Below are positions 7,801 through 11,916 of a DNA stretch of 13,996 nucleotides, piece after piece. Below the pieces are notes generated by a model. It saw nothing but the letters and a program-made list of their open reading frames with translations, did not search any database and was not told where the DNA came from. Each line of letters begins with the position of its first letter. Position 1 is the first letter of the stretch. Source of the stretch: DATJWY01 sp035500775 (GTDB taxonomy: Bacteria > Pseudomonadota > Alphaproteobacteria > Acetobacterales > Acetobacteraceae). The position numbers and the translations under genes are program-made. The stretch lies in NCBI GenBank assembly GCA_035500775.1, contig DATJWY010000215.1:1-13996 (forward strand), read 5' to 3'.

Positions 7801-8921
7801 GGCGCGCCCTAGTGGTGGATGAGCGCGTGCCGGTGGCGGGGCGCGATGCCGGGTCGCAGGCGATCCTGTCGCATATGCGCGCCCTGCGACGCCTCGGCTA
7901 CGGCGTGAGCTTCGTCGCGGCGCGGGAGTTGGCGGCGGACGAAGCGGCGGTGGCGGCACTGGAGGCGGAAGGCGTCGCCTGCTGCCGCGCACCGTTCTAC
8001 ACCTCGGTGGAGGAGGTTCTGCGCCGACAAGGGAAAGACTGCGACCTCGTCTATCTGCACCGGGTGGATGTGGCGACGCGCTACCTCGCTCTCGCCCGGC
8101 AGCACATGCCGCGCGCGCGCATCCTCTACGGCGTCGCCGACCTGCACCATCTGCGGCTGGAGCGGCAGGCCTCGGTGGAGGGGCGGCCCGATCTGCTGGC
8201 GGAAAGCCGACGCAAGCGCTTCGAGGAGTTCGTGGCCGCCCACAGCGCCGACGCGGTGATCACCCACTCAGCGGACGAGGCGATGATCCTACGCCAGGCG
8301 GTGCCGGGGGCGGCGGTCAGTTGCGTGCCGTGGCATGTGCCGGCGCGGCCGGTTTCGGCGCCGTTCGCGGCCCTGCACGGGGTGGCGTTCATCGGCGGCT
8401 ACGCGCATGCGCCGAATGTGGACGCGGCGCACTGGTTGGTGGAGGCGGTTATGCCGCTGGTCTGGCGGCAGGCGCCGGACATCGAATGCCTGCTGGTGGG
8501 CAGCGACATGCCGGAATCGGTGCGTGAACTGGCTGGCCCAGGCGTCGCGGTGCTCGGCCATGTGCCGGACCTCGCGGCCGGAGTGTTCGGGCGCGTGCGC
8601 CTAACTGTCGCGCCGTTGCGCTATGGGGCGGGGGTGAAGGGTAAGGTGCTGGAGAGCCTGGCCGCTGGCCGGCCCTGCGCCATGACCCCGGTTGCGGCCG
8701 AGGGGCTCGGCCTGCCGGAGGCGCTGCAGGCCTGCGTGGGCGCGGATGCGAACGCGCTCGCTGCCGTAATTCGCCGCCTGCATCAGGATGAGGCCGCGCA
8801 CCGCGAGGCCGCGGAAGCGGGGCTGCGCCTCGTGCGTGAGAACCACGCCGAGGCTACCGTCAGCGCCGCCTTGCAGGCAGCGATCGAGGGGGGCGTCAAG
8901 CAGGTCGCCGTCTCCAGGTAG
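1800..8921 (+). CDS. Giant strand-loop-strand repeat protein with Hint domain and C-terminal GT4 glycosyltransferase
   Basis: A 2373-residue protein with four parts in order. Residues ~28-1520 hold about 57 repeats of ~19 residues (typical unit GGVASGTVISSGGTETV), as in AIDA-I/TibA passengers, with five ~70-residue spacers near 253, 418, 743, 1053 and 1450. Residues ~1520-1675 are a Hint domain starting at Cys1523. Two related modules begin near 1718 and 1830. Residues ~2003-2360 resemble GT4 glycosyltransferases (DAGSQAIL, YAHAPNVDAAHWLV, RYGAGVKGKVLESLAAGRP). The repeats are rich in Gly, Ser, Thr and Val, suiting O-glycosylation by the upstream enzyme. No hydrophobic signal peptide is visible at the N-terminus and no beta-barrel at the C-terminus, so the export route is unknown. 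GC rises from ~52% near the start to ~78% near base 7770. Architecture is clear; a surface or adhesin role is inference. Confidence 0.88.
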   Translation: MTNTIVSSGHVVSGQIVSASAEYGDFSDTIIVSSGGATFGTQVTGWGYAHHGVYSYYGGTEYIEAGGVAYDTSLSDGGAEHIESGGIASGTTLLNASNQVVSGGGVATSTVIESEVSEQAVSAGGVASGTVISAGNETVYSGGLAVNTIDLSSGNIYYYTNYIYGGLFLSSGGVASGTVISSGGRETVYTGGLAIGTVISSGGSETVSSGGVASGTVISSGGTQTIDSGSVAIDTVVGNHGIEVISGGTTSDTQLLPGSQIDLALIPYNYLVSNYSHLASATFDAATDTLTVSAGGQVATISLSGNYTNDTFHLAYDGLGGTVVSVDQAPRSIVVSPGQDISGFTVFLSDTLSVGSGGVADTTIVGSGGTEIVLSGGEATGTIVSNGGTEIVLSGGKAVGTVISSGGTLLVSSGADVTQTQLLPGARLDLASLAYASDATANLDAATDILTIGTGGQTATLQLSGNYAGRVFHLADDGSSGTLITVERTSIFVASGQTVSGLIVLPPDAVSVGSDGITNGTVLSGGSETIYAGGTASLSIISDGGLQTVSSGGVASGTVLRDGGSEVVASGGATIATVVSHGGIEWVSAGGAAQGAVIDSGARMVAGSGGATSATILGSGGAETVASGGAASGTVVSSGATEWVDAGGTATGTVIDGGTQTIDGGTAIGTVVSSGGAELVVGPGTTSNTVVSAGATETVSSGGTTFGAVLAGGTETVLLGGISHDTSVGSGGILVVSGGADVTQTRLLPDAGFDLANFAYASNASVDFNATTGLLMIRAGGNATELSLSGDYADKFFFLTDDGRGGTLITEKQKTITLVSSGQTVSGLVVDLTEGISVGSGGVTDSTILGSGGVETIFAGGSAGFSIVSSGGVQVISSGGLASGTVLDGGAESIFAGGEAIATVVSSGGIESASSGGETDGAVISSGGKLVADAGGRTSGTVIGSGGIETVDSGGVASDTVVSSGGIETVNSGGVTSGTVVSGGGIELVSRGGSTNDTVVSSGGAESVKLGGAASNTVISSGGVESVDAVGRAIGTVVNSGGIEALAPGAIVTGTQLLSGGAIDLEYFSYGGRGLANFDGATDTLTVTAGGHAATLSLSGEHADVVFKVADDGKGGTLVTQVGTATMVASSGQVISGLTVASSETMLIESGGMADGMAVDGVEFVENGGAASGTVVSGGGNEAIWSGGVASGTVISSGGTQTIWSGGVASDTVISSGGTEAIWSGGAASDTVVSSGGSEVVSGGTASNTIVGNGATEIVSSGRTVSTMVNSGGTQVVPYGPGVASGTVISSGAIQVVSGGTAADTVVSSGAVQVVSGGWTDGTDVSSGGTVLVSGGSTAYTVVNSGGSEVVYSEGVADWTNLEGGTLMVFGGAAGDIISDGGIENVGSGGSASYATVSNGGIEYIGSGGSATSATVSSGGIAYVGSGGMAAETVVRSGGMLEVTSGAIVSQTILWPGGQIDLVDFAYDSSGVASFNTAAHTLTISAGGQTETLSLAGDYSHGLFHLVQDGGGGTIVSVEGTPCYCRGTRILTDRGEVAVEDLRIGDRLLTLAGAMRPIRWIGRRSYAGRFAAGNRDVLPVLFRTGALADGVPRRDLFVSPLHAMYLDGVLIPASALVNGDTIVQMEAVDRVDYFHLELETHDVILAEGAPSETFVDDDSRGMFHNAAEYRLLYPDAGHAPARYCAPRVEEGEALEAVRRRLAERARPDMAAVPRPGRLTGCVDLAGLDRIAGWAHDEATPDRPVRLRILDNEVVIGEVLADRFRPDLEQAGIGDGRHCFEFGILGGLSPLVRHVIRVQRVADGQDLPNSPWVLEPAPITLTAASMPAAPLYGCIDEATRERITGWAQDGADPEAPVALQVLDNGMPIARVLANRHRGDLARRGIGCGWHCFDLVIPGGLSPLARHVIQVRRETDGAELPGSPVVIAPADSFDAGLEQAVSSAVAALGAAPEGERVLSFLLAQADQLRQQHADAETGRTERLLWQRLRRRSGAAADEAEPNRRALVVDERVPVAGRDAGSQAILSHMRALRRLGYGVSFVAARELAADEAAVAALEAEGVACCRAPFYTSVEEVLRRQGKDCDLVYLHRVDVATRYLALARQHMPRARILYGVADLHHLRLERQASVEGRPDLLAESRRKRFEEFVAAHSADAVITHSADEAMILRQAVPGAAVSCVPWHVPARPVSAPFAALHGVAFIGGYAHAPNVDAAHWLVEAVMPLVWRQAPDIECLLVGSDMPESVRELAGPGVAVLGHVPDLAAGVFGRVRLTVAPLRYGAGVKGKVLESLAAGRPCAMTPVAAEGLGLPEALQACVGADANALAAVIRRLHQDEAAHREAAEAGLRLVRENHAEATVSAALQAAIEGGVKQVAVSR
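2313..2475 (+). repeat. Near-identical 57-bp tandem DNA repeats, first cluster
   Basis: The decamer ACGGTCATTA recurs at 2331, 2388 and 2445, exactly 57 bp apart, within units that stay similar at the DNA level. This suggests recent duplication of single strand-loop-strand units. Confidence 0.8.
2556..2780 (+). repeat. Spacer module 1 of the repeat protein
   Basis: First of five homologous segments. It runs from TQLLPG through FDAATDTLTVSAGGQ and LSLSGNY-like residues to a DGxGGTxV ending. The other copies lie near 3051-3260, 4023-4232, 4956-5169 and 6147-6359. The last copy leads directly into the Hint domain. This copy carries an extra insertion (IPYNYLVSNYSHLAS) after the DLA motif. Confidence 0.75.
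5347..5517 (+). repeat. Near-identical 57-bp tandem DNA repeats, second cluster
   Basis: Three consecutive units begin with CGATCTGG at 5347, 5404 and 5461, exactly 57 bp apart. By eye they are about 80-85% identical, mostly differing at third codon positions. They encode the AIWSGG/TIWSGG units. Confidence 0.8.
6357..6830 (+). other. Hint domain (Hint_2-like) within the giant protein
   Basis: Residues ~1520-1675 begin with PCYCRGTRILT at Cys1523, followed by VEDLRIGDRLLT. A second block has DLFVSPLHAMYLDG (His1602) and ALVNGDTIV. The end has YFHLELETHDVILAEG (His1635, His1641) and DDDSRGMFHN. These match the Hint_2 group related to Hedgehog and intein autoprocessing domains. The nucleophile position is intact. 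I see no intein-type Asn plus C-extein junction, so any activity would be cleavage or transfer at Cys1523 rather than splicing. Activity is not shown by the sequence. Confidence 0.82.
6951..7580 (+). repeat. Two homologous ~95-residue modules between Hint and glycosyltransferase domains
   Basis: The copies start at Leu1718 and Leu1830, a 112-residue period. They share GCxD...RIxGWAxD, VLDN/ILDN, a DL...GIG motif, G(R/W)HCF, GGLSPLxRHVIxV and a DGxxLPxSP ending. They look like beta-rich carbohydrate-associated modules, but I cannot assign a named family. Their DNA has diverged well beyond recent duplication. Confidence 0.75.
7806..8880 (+). other. GT4-type glycosyltransferase domain within the giant protein
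   Basis: Residues ~2003-2360 show the two Rossmann halves of a GT-B enzyme. The N-terminal half has VDERVPVAGRDAGSQAIL, a DLVYLHR strand and ILYGVADLHHLRLER. The C-terminal half has AFIGGYAHAPNVDAAHW, ECLLVGSD, VLGHVPDL, APLRYGAGVKGK and VLESLAAGRP, with the acidic nucleotide-sugar region around Glu2285. Donor and acceptor cannot be read from the sequence. It differs in fold subgroup from the upstream heptosyltransferase. Confidence 0.82.
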
Positions 8922-8930
8922 CCCAGGATG

Positions 8931-8959
8931 GGTCCGCGCGCACAAGGTGCGCGCGGATC
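8931..8959 (+). other. Perfect hairpin just after the operon stop codon
   Basis: An 11-bp perfect stem (TCCGCGCGCAC with GTGCGCGCGGA) around an AAG loop, extendable by a G-T and a G-C pair. It begins about 10 bases after the stop. No T-run follows, so it may protect the mRNA 3' end or assist termination rather than terminate alone. Confidence 0.6.
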
Positions 8960-9041
8960 GTGACAGCCGCCAGCCAACTCACGGCAGGTCGATGATGCGG
9001 ACTCGCGGCACTGACGCGGCAGCGATGGCGCGTAAGAACGG

Positions 9042-9077
9042 GCGGAAGGGGCCGATGCCCCTTCCGCTCCCTTTTTT
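9042..9077 (+). terminator. Intrinsic terminator of the glycosylation/adhesin operon
   Basis: An 11-bp perfect stem (GCGGAAGGGGC with GCCCCTTCCGC), loop CGAT, extendable by two outer pairs, then CCC and six T residues. The orientation fits the + strand operon, about 120 bases past its stop. The rest of 8922-9224 shows no gene. Confidence 0.85.
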
Positions 9078-9224
9078 GACCGCACATGCCCCGGCCCGCA
9101 CCGCCTGCGCGTTCCCCCGGCGCCGCCGATGGCCAAACGGGGGAATAGCGTGGGACGCGCAAAAAAGCCCCCACCAGCGTCGCCAGGGAAGGCTGAAAAA
9201 ACCAAGTATTTTCAAGAAGAACCG

Positions 9225-9301
9225 TGGCGCGCCCGGAAGGACTCGAACCTCCAACCCCCAGATTCGTAGTCTGGTGCTCTATCCAATTGAGCTACGGGCG
9301 C
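9225..9301 (-). tRNA. tRNA-Arg (anticodon ACG)
   Basis: On the minus strand the acceptor GCGCCCG pairs with CGGGCGC, followed by a G discriminator and encoded CCA. The D-arm is GCTCAATTGGATAGAGC. The anticodon stem is CCAGA/TCTGG around loop CTACGAA, giving ACG, which reads CGU and, with A34 edited to inosine, CGC and CGA. The T-arm contains GGTTCGAGTCC. It lies downstream of glnA on the same strand, past the glnA terminator, so it probably has its own promoter. A T6 run follows it on the minus strand, but the stem there is weak. Confidence 0.96.
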
Positions 9302-9422
9302 GTCGCTGCGGTGGCGGGTGTGTAACCAAACCGCCGCATGAGCGCAAGAGGGGGGACGAAAATTCCTGACATGCCTCCCGTGCGCGGATCAAAATCCCTC
9401 CTGAACCCATTGGCGCAGAACG

Positions 9423-9457
9423 AAAAAAGCCGGCGAGGACGCGTCCCCGCCGGCTTT
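9423..9457 (-). terminator. Intrinsic terminator of glnA
   Basis: Read on the minus strand, AAAGCCGGCG pairs perfectly with CGCCGGCTTT around a GGGACGCGTCCT interior that can itself pair. A run of six T residues overlaps the end of the stem. It lies about 55 bases past the glnA stop. Confidence 0.88.
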
Positions 9458-9464
9458 CCCAGCC

Positions 9465-9497
9465 CCAGGGCGCGGCGACAGGATCGCCGCGCCCTGG
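9465..9497 (-). other. Second hairpin between the glnA stop and its terminator
   Basis: A perfect 14-bp stem (CCAGGGCGCGGCGA with TCGCCGCGCCCTGG) around a 5-base loop, with no T-run. It sits 15 bases after the glnA stop and immediately before the true terminator, so it is probably an mRNA 3'-stabilising or transcription-slowing element. Confidence 0.7.
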
Positions 9498-9512
9498 TCG
9501 TATGGTCCTGTC

Positions 9513-10949
9513 TCAGACCGAGTAGTACATCTCGAACTCGACCGGGTGCGGGGTGTGCTCGAACTTGTACACCTCGTTCCACTTCAGCTCGATGTAGCTC
9601 TCGATCTGCTCCTTGCTGAACACGTCGCCGGCCAGCAGGAACTCGTGGTCGGCCTCGAGCGCGCCGAGCGCCTCACGCAGGCTGCCGCAGACCGTCGGGA
9701 TGCCGGCCAGCTCGTCCGGCGGCAGGTCGTAGAGATCCTTGTCCATCGGGTCGCCCGGATGGATCTTGTTCTTGATGCCGTCCAGACCGGCCATCAGCAT
9801 CGCCGCGAAGGCGAGGTAGGGGTTGGCGGTCGGATCGGGGAAGCGGACCTCGACGCGCTTCGCCTTCGGGCTCGTCGCGTACGGGATGCGGCAGGAGGCC
9901 GAGCGGTTGCGCGCCGAGTAGGCGAGCAGCACCGGCGCCTCGAAGCCCGGGATCAGCCGCTTGTAGCTGTTCGTGCTCGGGTTGGTGAAGGCGTTGAGCG
10001 CCTTGGCGTGCTTGATGATGCCGCCGATGTAGTAGAGCGCGTATTCAGAGAGGTCGGCATAGCCATTGCCCGCGAAGAGCGGCTTGCCGTCCTTCCAGAT
10101 CGACTGGTGCACGTGCATGCCCGAGCCATTATCGCCATAGATCGGCTTCGGCATGAACGTCGCGGTCTTGCCGTAGCTGTTCGCGACGTTGTGGATCACG
10201 TACTTGTAGATCTGCATGTGGTCGGCCTGGCGGACCAGCGGGCCGAACTTGGTGCCGAGCTCGTGCTGCGACTGCGCCACCTCGTGGTGGTGCTTCTCGA
10301 TCGCGAGGCCCATCTCACCCATGGTGGAGAGCATCTCGGCGCGCAGGTCGCTCTCGCTGTCCACCGGCGGAACCGGGAAGTAGCCGCCCTTCACGGACGG
10401 ACGATGGCCCATGTTCCCTTCCGGGTAGTCCTTCAGCGAAGCACCGGGCCCCTCGATGCTGTCGAGCTGGTACATGCCGTAATTGCCGCCGGTGCCGAAT
10501 TTCACCGAATCGAACACGAAGAACTCGGCCTCGGGGCCGAAGAACGCGGTGTCGCCGATGCCGGAGGCGGCGAGATACTGCTCGGCCTTCTTCGCCGTGC
10601 CGCGCGGGTCACGCGAATAGAGCTGGCCGGTCGAGGGCTCGATGATGTCGCAGAACAGGATCAGGCTCGGCTTCGCCGCGAACGGGTCGAGCACCGCCGT
10701 ATCCGGGTCCGGCATCAGGATCATGTCGCTCTCATTGATCGCTTTCCAGCCGGCGATCGAGGAGCCGTCGAACATGAACCCGTCGCGGAACACGTCTTCA
10801 TCGATGGTGGAGACGTGCTGGGCCGTGTGATGCCACTTGCCACGGGGATCGGTGAACCGCAGGTCCACATACTCCACCGAGTGCTCGTGCAGCATTTCCA
10901 GAACCTTGCTGACGCTGCTCCCAGCGCCTTCCGCGGCCTTGTTCGCCAT
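9513..10949 (-). CDS. glnA: Glutamine synthetase, type I
   Basis: Catalyses ATP-dependent amidation of glutamate with ammonium to give glutamine in the cytoplasm, as a dodecamer. It has 478 residues from the chosen ATG, close to the usual ~469-475 for GSI. It shows YVDLRFTDPRGKWHHTAQH, FDGSSIAGWKAINESDM, the GPEAEFFVFD metal-binding strand, the ATP signature around residues 268-283 (KPIYGDNGSGMHVHQS), and RIPYATSPKAKRVEVRFPDP. Tyr407 in DKDLYDLPPDE is the adenylylation site, so control by GlnE is expected. An in-frame start at 11015 would add 22 residues that do not look like GlnA. MANKAAEG at 10949 fits the family, although its GAGGA ribosome site is unusually distant (13 bases). It lies downstream of glnB with a 295-base gap holding a sigma-54-like element and hairpins. 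Confidence 0.98.
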   Translation of the reverse strand: MANKAAEGAGSSVSKVLEMLHEHSVEYVDLRFTDPRGKWHHTAQHVSTIDEDVFRDGFMFDGSSIAGWKAINESDMILMPDPDTAVLDPFAAKPSLILFCDIIEPSTGQLYSRDPRGTAKKAEQYLAASGIGDTAFFGPEAEFFVFDSVKFGTGGNYGMYQLDSIEGPGASLKDYPEGNMGHRPSVKGGYFPVPPVDSESDLRAEMLSTMGEMGLAIEKHHHEVAQSQHELGTKFGPLVRQADHMQIYKYVIHNVANSYGKTATFMPKPIYGDNGSGMHVHQSIWKDGKPLFAGNGYADLSEYALYYIGGIIKHAKALNAFTNPSTNSYKRLIPGFEAPVLLAYSARNRSASCRIPYATSPKAKRVEVRFPDPTANPYLAFAAMLMAGLDGIKNKIHPGDPMDKDLYDLPPDELAGIPTVCGSLREALGALEADHEFLLAGDVFSKEQIESYIELKWNEVYKFEHTPHPVEFEMYYSV

Positions 10950-11075
10950 TGTCCGGTATCCGTCCTCTTCGTGATGCCGGACCGCCCGACGCGGCCCGGT
11001 CAATCGCCCGTTCATCTCGCGCGGCCAGGGCTAGCTGCCGCGCCGGGTGGCTCAATCGGCGCTTGCGCGCCCAAA

Positions 11076-11101
11076 GCCGGACCCACCCCCCGAGGTCCGG
11101 C
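11076..11101 (-). other. Hairpin in the glnB-glnA gap, possible attenuator or partial terminator
   Basis: GCCGGACC pairs perfectly with GGTCCGGC across a 10-base loop containing a G-run on the minus strand, followed by TTT only. It lies downstream of the sigma-54-like site, so it would fall in the glnA leader and in any glnB-glnA readthrough transcript. Confidence 0.5.
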
Positions 11102-11128
11102 CTCCCACGAATCGCGCGACCAGCCACC

Positions 11129-11153
11129 GCACGCCCCGGGGCGCGGGGCATGC
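11129..11153 (-). other. Second GC-rich hairpin in the glnA leader
   Basis: On the minus strand GCATGCCCC pairs with GGGGCGTGC (one T-G wobble) around a 7-base loop. With the hairpin at 11076-11101 it makes a structured leader of about 225 bases. Confidence 0.45.
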
Positions 11154-11184
11154 CGTGTCGCGATCCGCCATCGCGCGGGAGCCA

Positions 11185-11200
11185 AGCAAGGCGCTTGCCA
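11185..11200 (-). promoter_or_regulatory. Candidate sigma-54 promoter of glnA
   Basis: The minus strand reads TGGCAAGCGCCTTGCT. Against TGGCAC-N5-TTGCW it has the invariant GG and GC with 10 bases between them and one departure (A for C after TGGCA). It lies about 235 bases upstream of the glnA start. The same bases also form a short dyad (GCAAG/CTTGC), so chance or another function is possible. Confidence 0.5.
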
Positions 11201-11244
11201 GGTCGGCGACCGACCCGGCCCTTACTTAACCGGTCCCGCGTCGT

Positions 11245-11583
11245 TCAGATAGCGTCGTGCCCGCGCTCGCCGGTGCGGATGCGCACGACCTCCTCCACAT
11301 TGCTGACAAAGATCTTGCCGTCCCCGATGCGGCCGGTACGGGCGGCATTGACGATCGCCTCCACCGCGCGTTCGGCGACGGCGTCCTCGCAGACAACCTC
11401 CACCTTCACCTTCGGCAGGAAATCGACCACGTATTCGGCGCCGCGATACAGCTCGGTATGCCCCTTCTGCCGGCCGAACCCCTTCGCCTCCACCACGGTG
11501 ATACCCTGCAGACCCACTTCATGCAGGGCCTCCTTCACCTCATCGAGCTTGAAGGGTTTGATGACAGCCTCGATCTTCTTCAT
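11245..11583 (-). CDS. glnB: Nitrogen regulatory protein P-II
   Basis: A trimeric cytoplasmic signal protein that senses 2-oxoglutarate and ATP/ADP. It relays nitrogen status to GlnE, NtrB and other partners. The product has 112 residues, the standard PII length. It begins MKKIEAVIKPFKLDEVKEAL. The T-loop KGHTELYRGAEYVVDFLPK places the uridylylation site at Tyr51. The B-loop is in ARTGRIGDGKIFV, and the end is RIRTGERGHDAI. A longer frame reads upstream, but the Met at 11583 is the obvious family start. It is upstream of glnA on the same strand, a pairing common in alphaproteobacteria, where PII and GS are co-regulated. GlnB rather than GlnK is chosen because of the glnA linkage and absence of amtB nearby. 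A strong sigma-54-like promoter lies 105-120 bases upstream. Confidence 0.97.
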   Translation of the reverse strand: MKKIEAVIKPFKLDEVKEALHEVGLQGITVVEAKGFGRQKGHTELYRGAEYVVDFLPKVKVEVVCEDAVAERAVEAIVNAARTGRIGDGKIFVSNVEEVVRIRTGERGHDAI

Positions 11584-11635
11584 TGCTACACCACGCGGCG
11601 ACGCCGGTGGCCTCCCTGGTATTGGAACTTTATAT

Positions 11636-11669
11636 GACCCTCTCCCACACGGGAGCGGCGTGCAGGGTC
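11636..11669 (-). other. Nested hairpin in the predicted glnB leader
   Basis: GACCCT (11636-11641) pairs with AGGGTC (11664-11669), and CTCCC/GGGAG pair inside it. It would lie within the first ~45 bases of a transcript starting from the sigma-54 site. No T-run follows on the minus strand, so it is not a terminator for glnB. Confidence 0.45.
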
Positions 11670-11687
11670 GCACGTAGGGGGGCCTGG

Positions 11688-11703
11688 AGCAATTGTGGTG
11701 CCG
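11688..11703 (-). promoter_or_regulatory. Candidate sigma-54 promoter of glnB
   Basis: The minus strand reads CGGCACCACAATTGCT, matching YGGCAC-N5-TTGCW fully, with 10 bases between the GG and GC. Transcription would start near 11677, giving a leader of about 95 bases. Sigma-54/NtrC control of glnB is established in Azospirillum and rhizobia. I found no clear NtrC dyad further upstream. Confidence 0.7.
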
Positions 11704-11901
11704 CCCCGGCGCCCGTGCGGGGACGACAATGCTTGCTGATCCGCTTCCTGGCGCCGCCGGCCGCGCCGGCGCAACCGCCGTCCCGGCCGGTCGGTCTGTT
11801 GCCCAATGGTTGAGCGGACGCATGCCCGCTCGCTGTGCATTCCGGGCCACGATTGCTGGACGGCACCGCCGGCCCCATAGTCGCGCGCACCCCAGAGAGG
11901 C

Positions 11902-11907
11902 GGAGGG
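11902..11907 (+). promoter_or_regulatory. Ribosome binding site deciding a GTG start
   Basis: GGAGGG ends nine bases before the GTG at 11917 and supports that start for the aminotransferase. The remainder of the divergent gap 11584-11916 shows no clear + strand promoter. Confidence 0.75.
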
Positions 11908-11916
11908 AAAGAGACG

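Noticed and set aside
8979..9254. Minus-strand frame beginning MEVRVLPGAP
   Set aside because: Its start is the T-arm of tRNA-Arg read as protein, and the rest is Arg-rich noise.
9225..9301. tRNA-Arg as an island attachment site
   Set aside because: I found no direct repeat of the tRNA 3' end in 1-420 and no integrase in the window.
8788..9369. Open frame of 193 codons across the end of the giant gene and tRNA-Arg
   Set aside because: It contains a translated tRNA (GRTRTSNPQIRSLVLYPIELR) and two hairpins. It is a shadow.
9546..11252. 568-codon + strand frame opposite glnA
   Set aside because: Antisense shadow of a conserved GC-rich gene. The product resembles no family.
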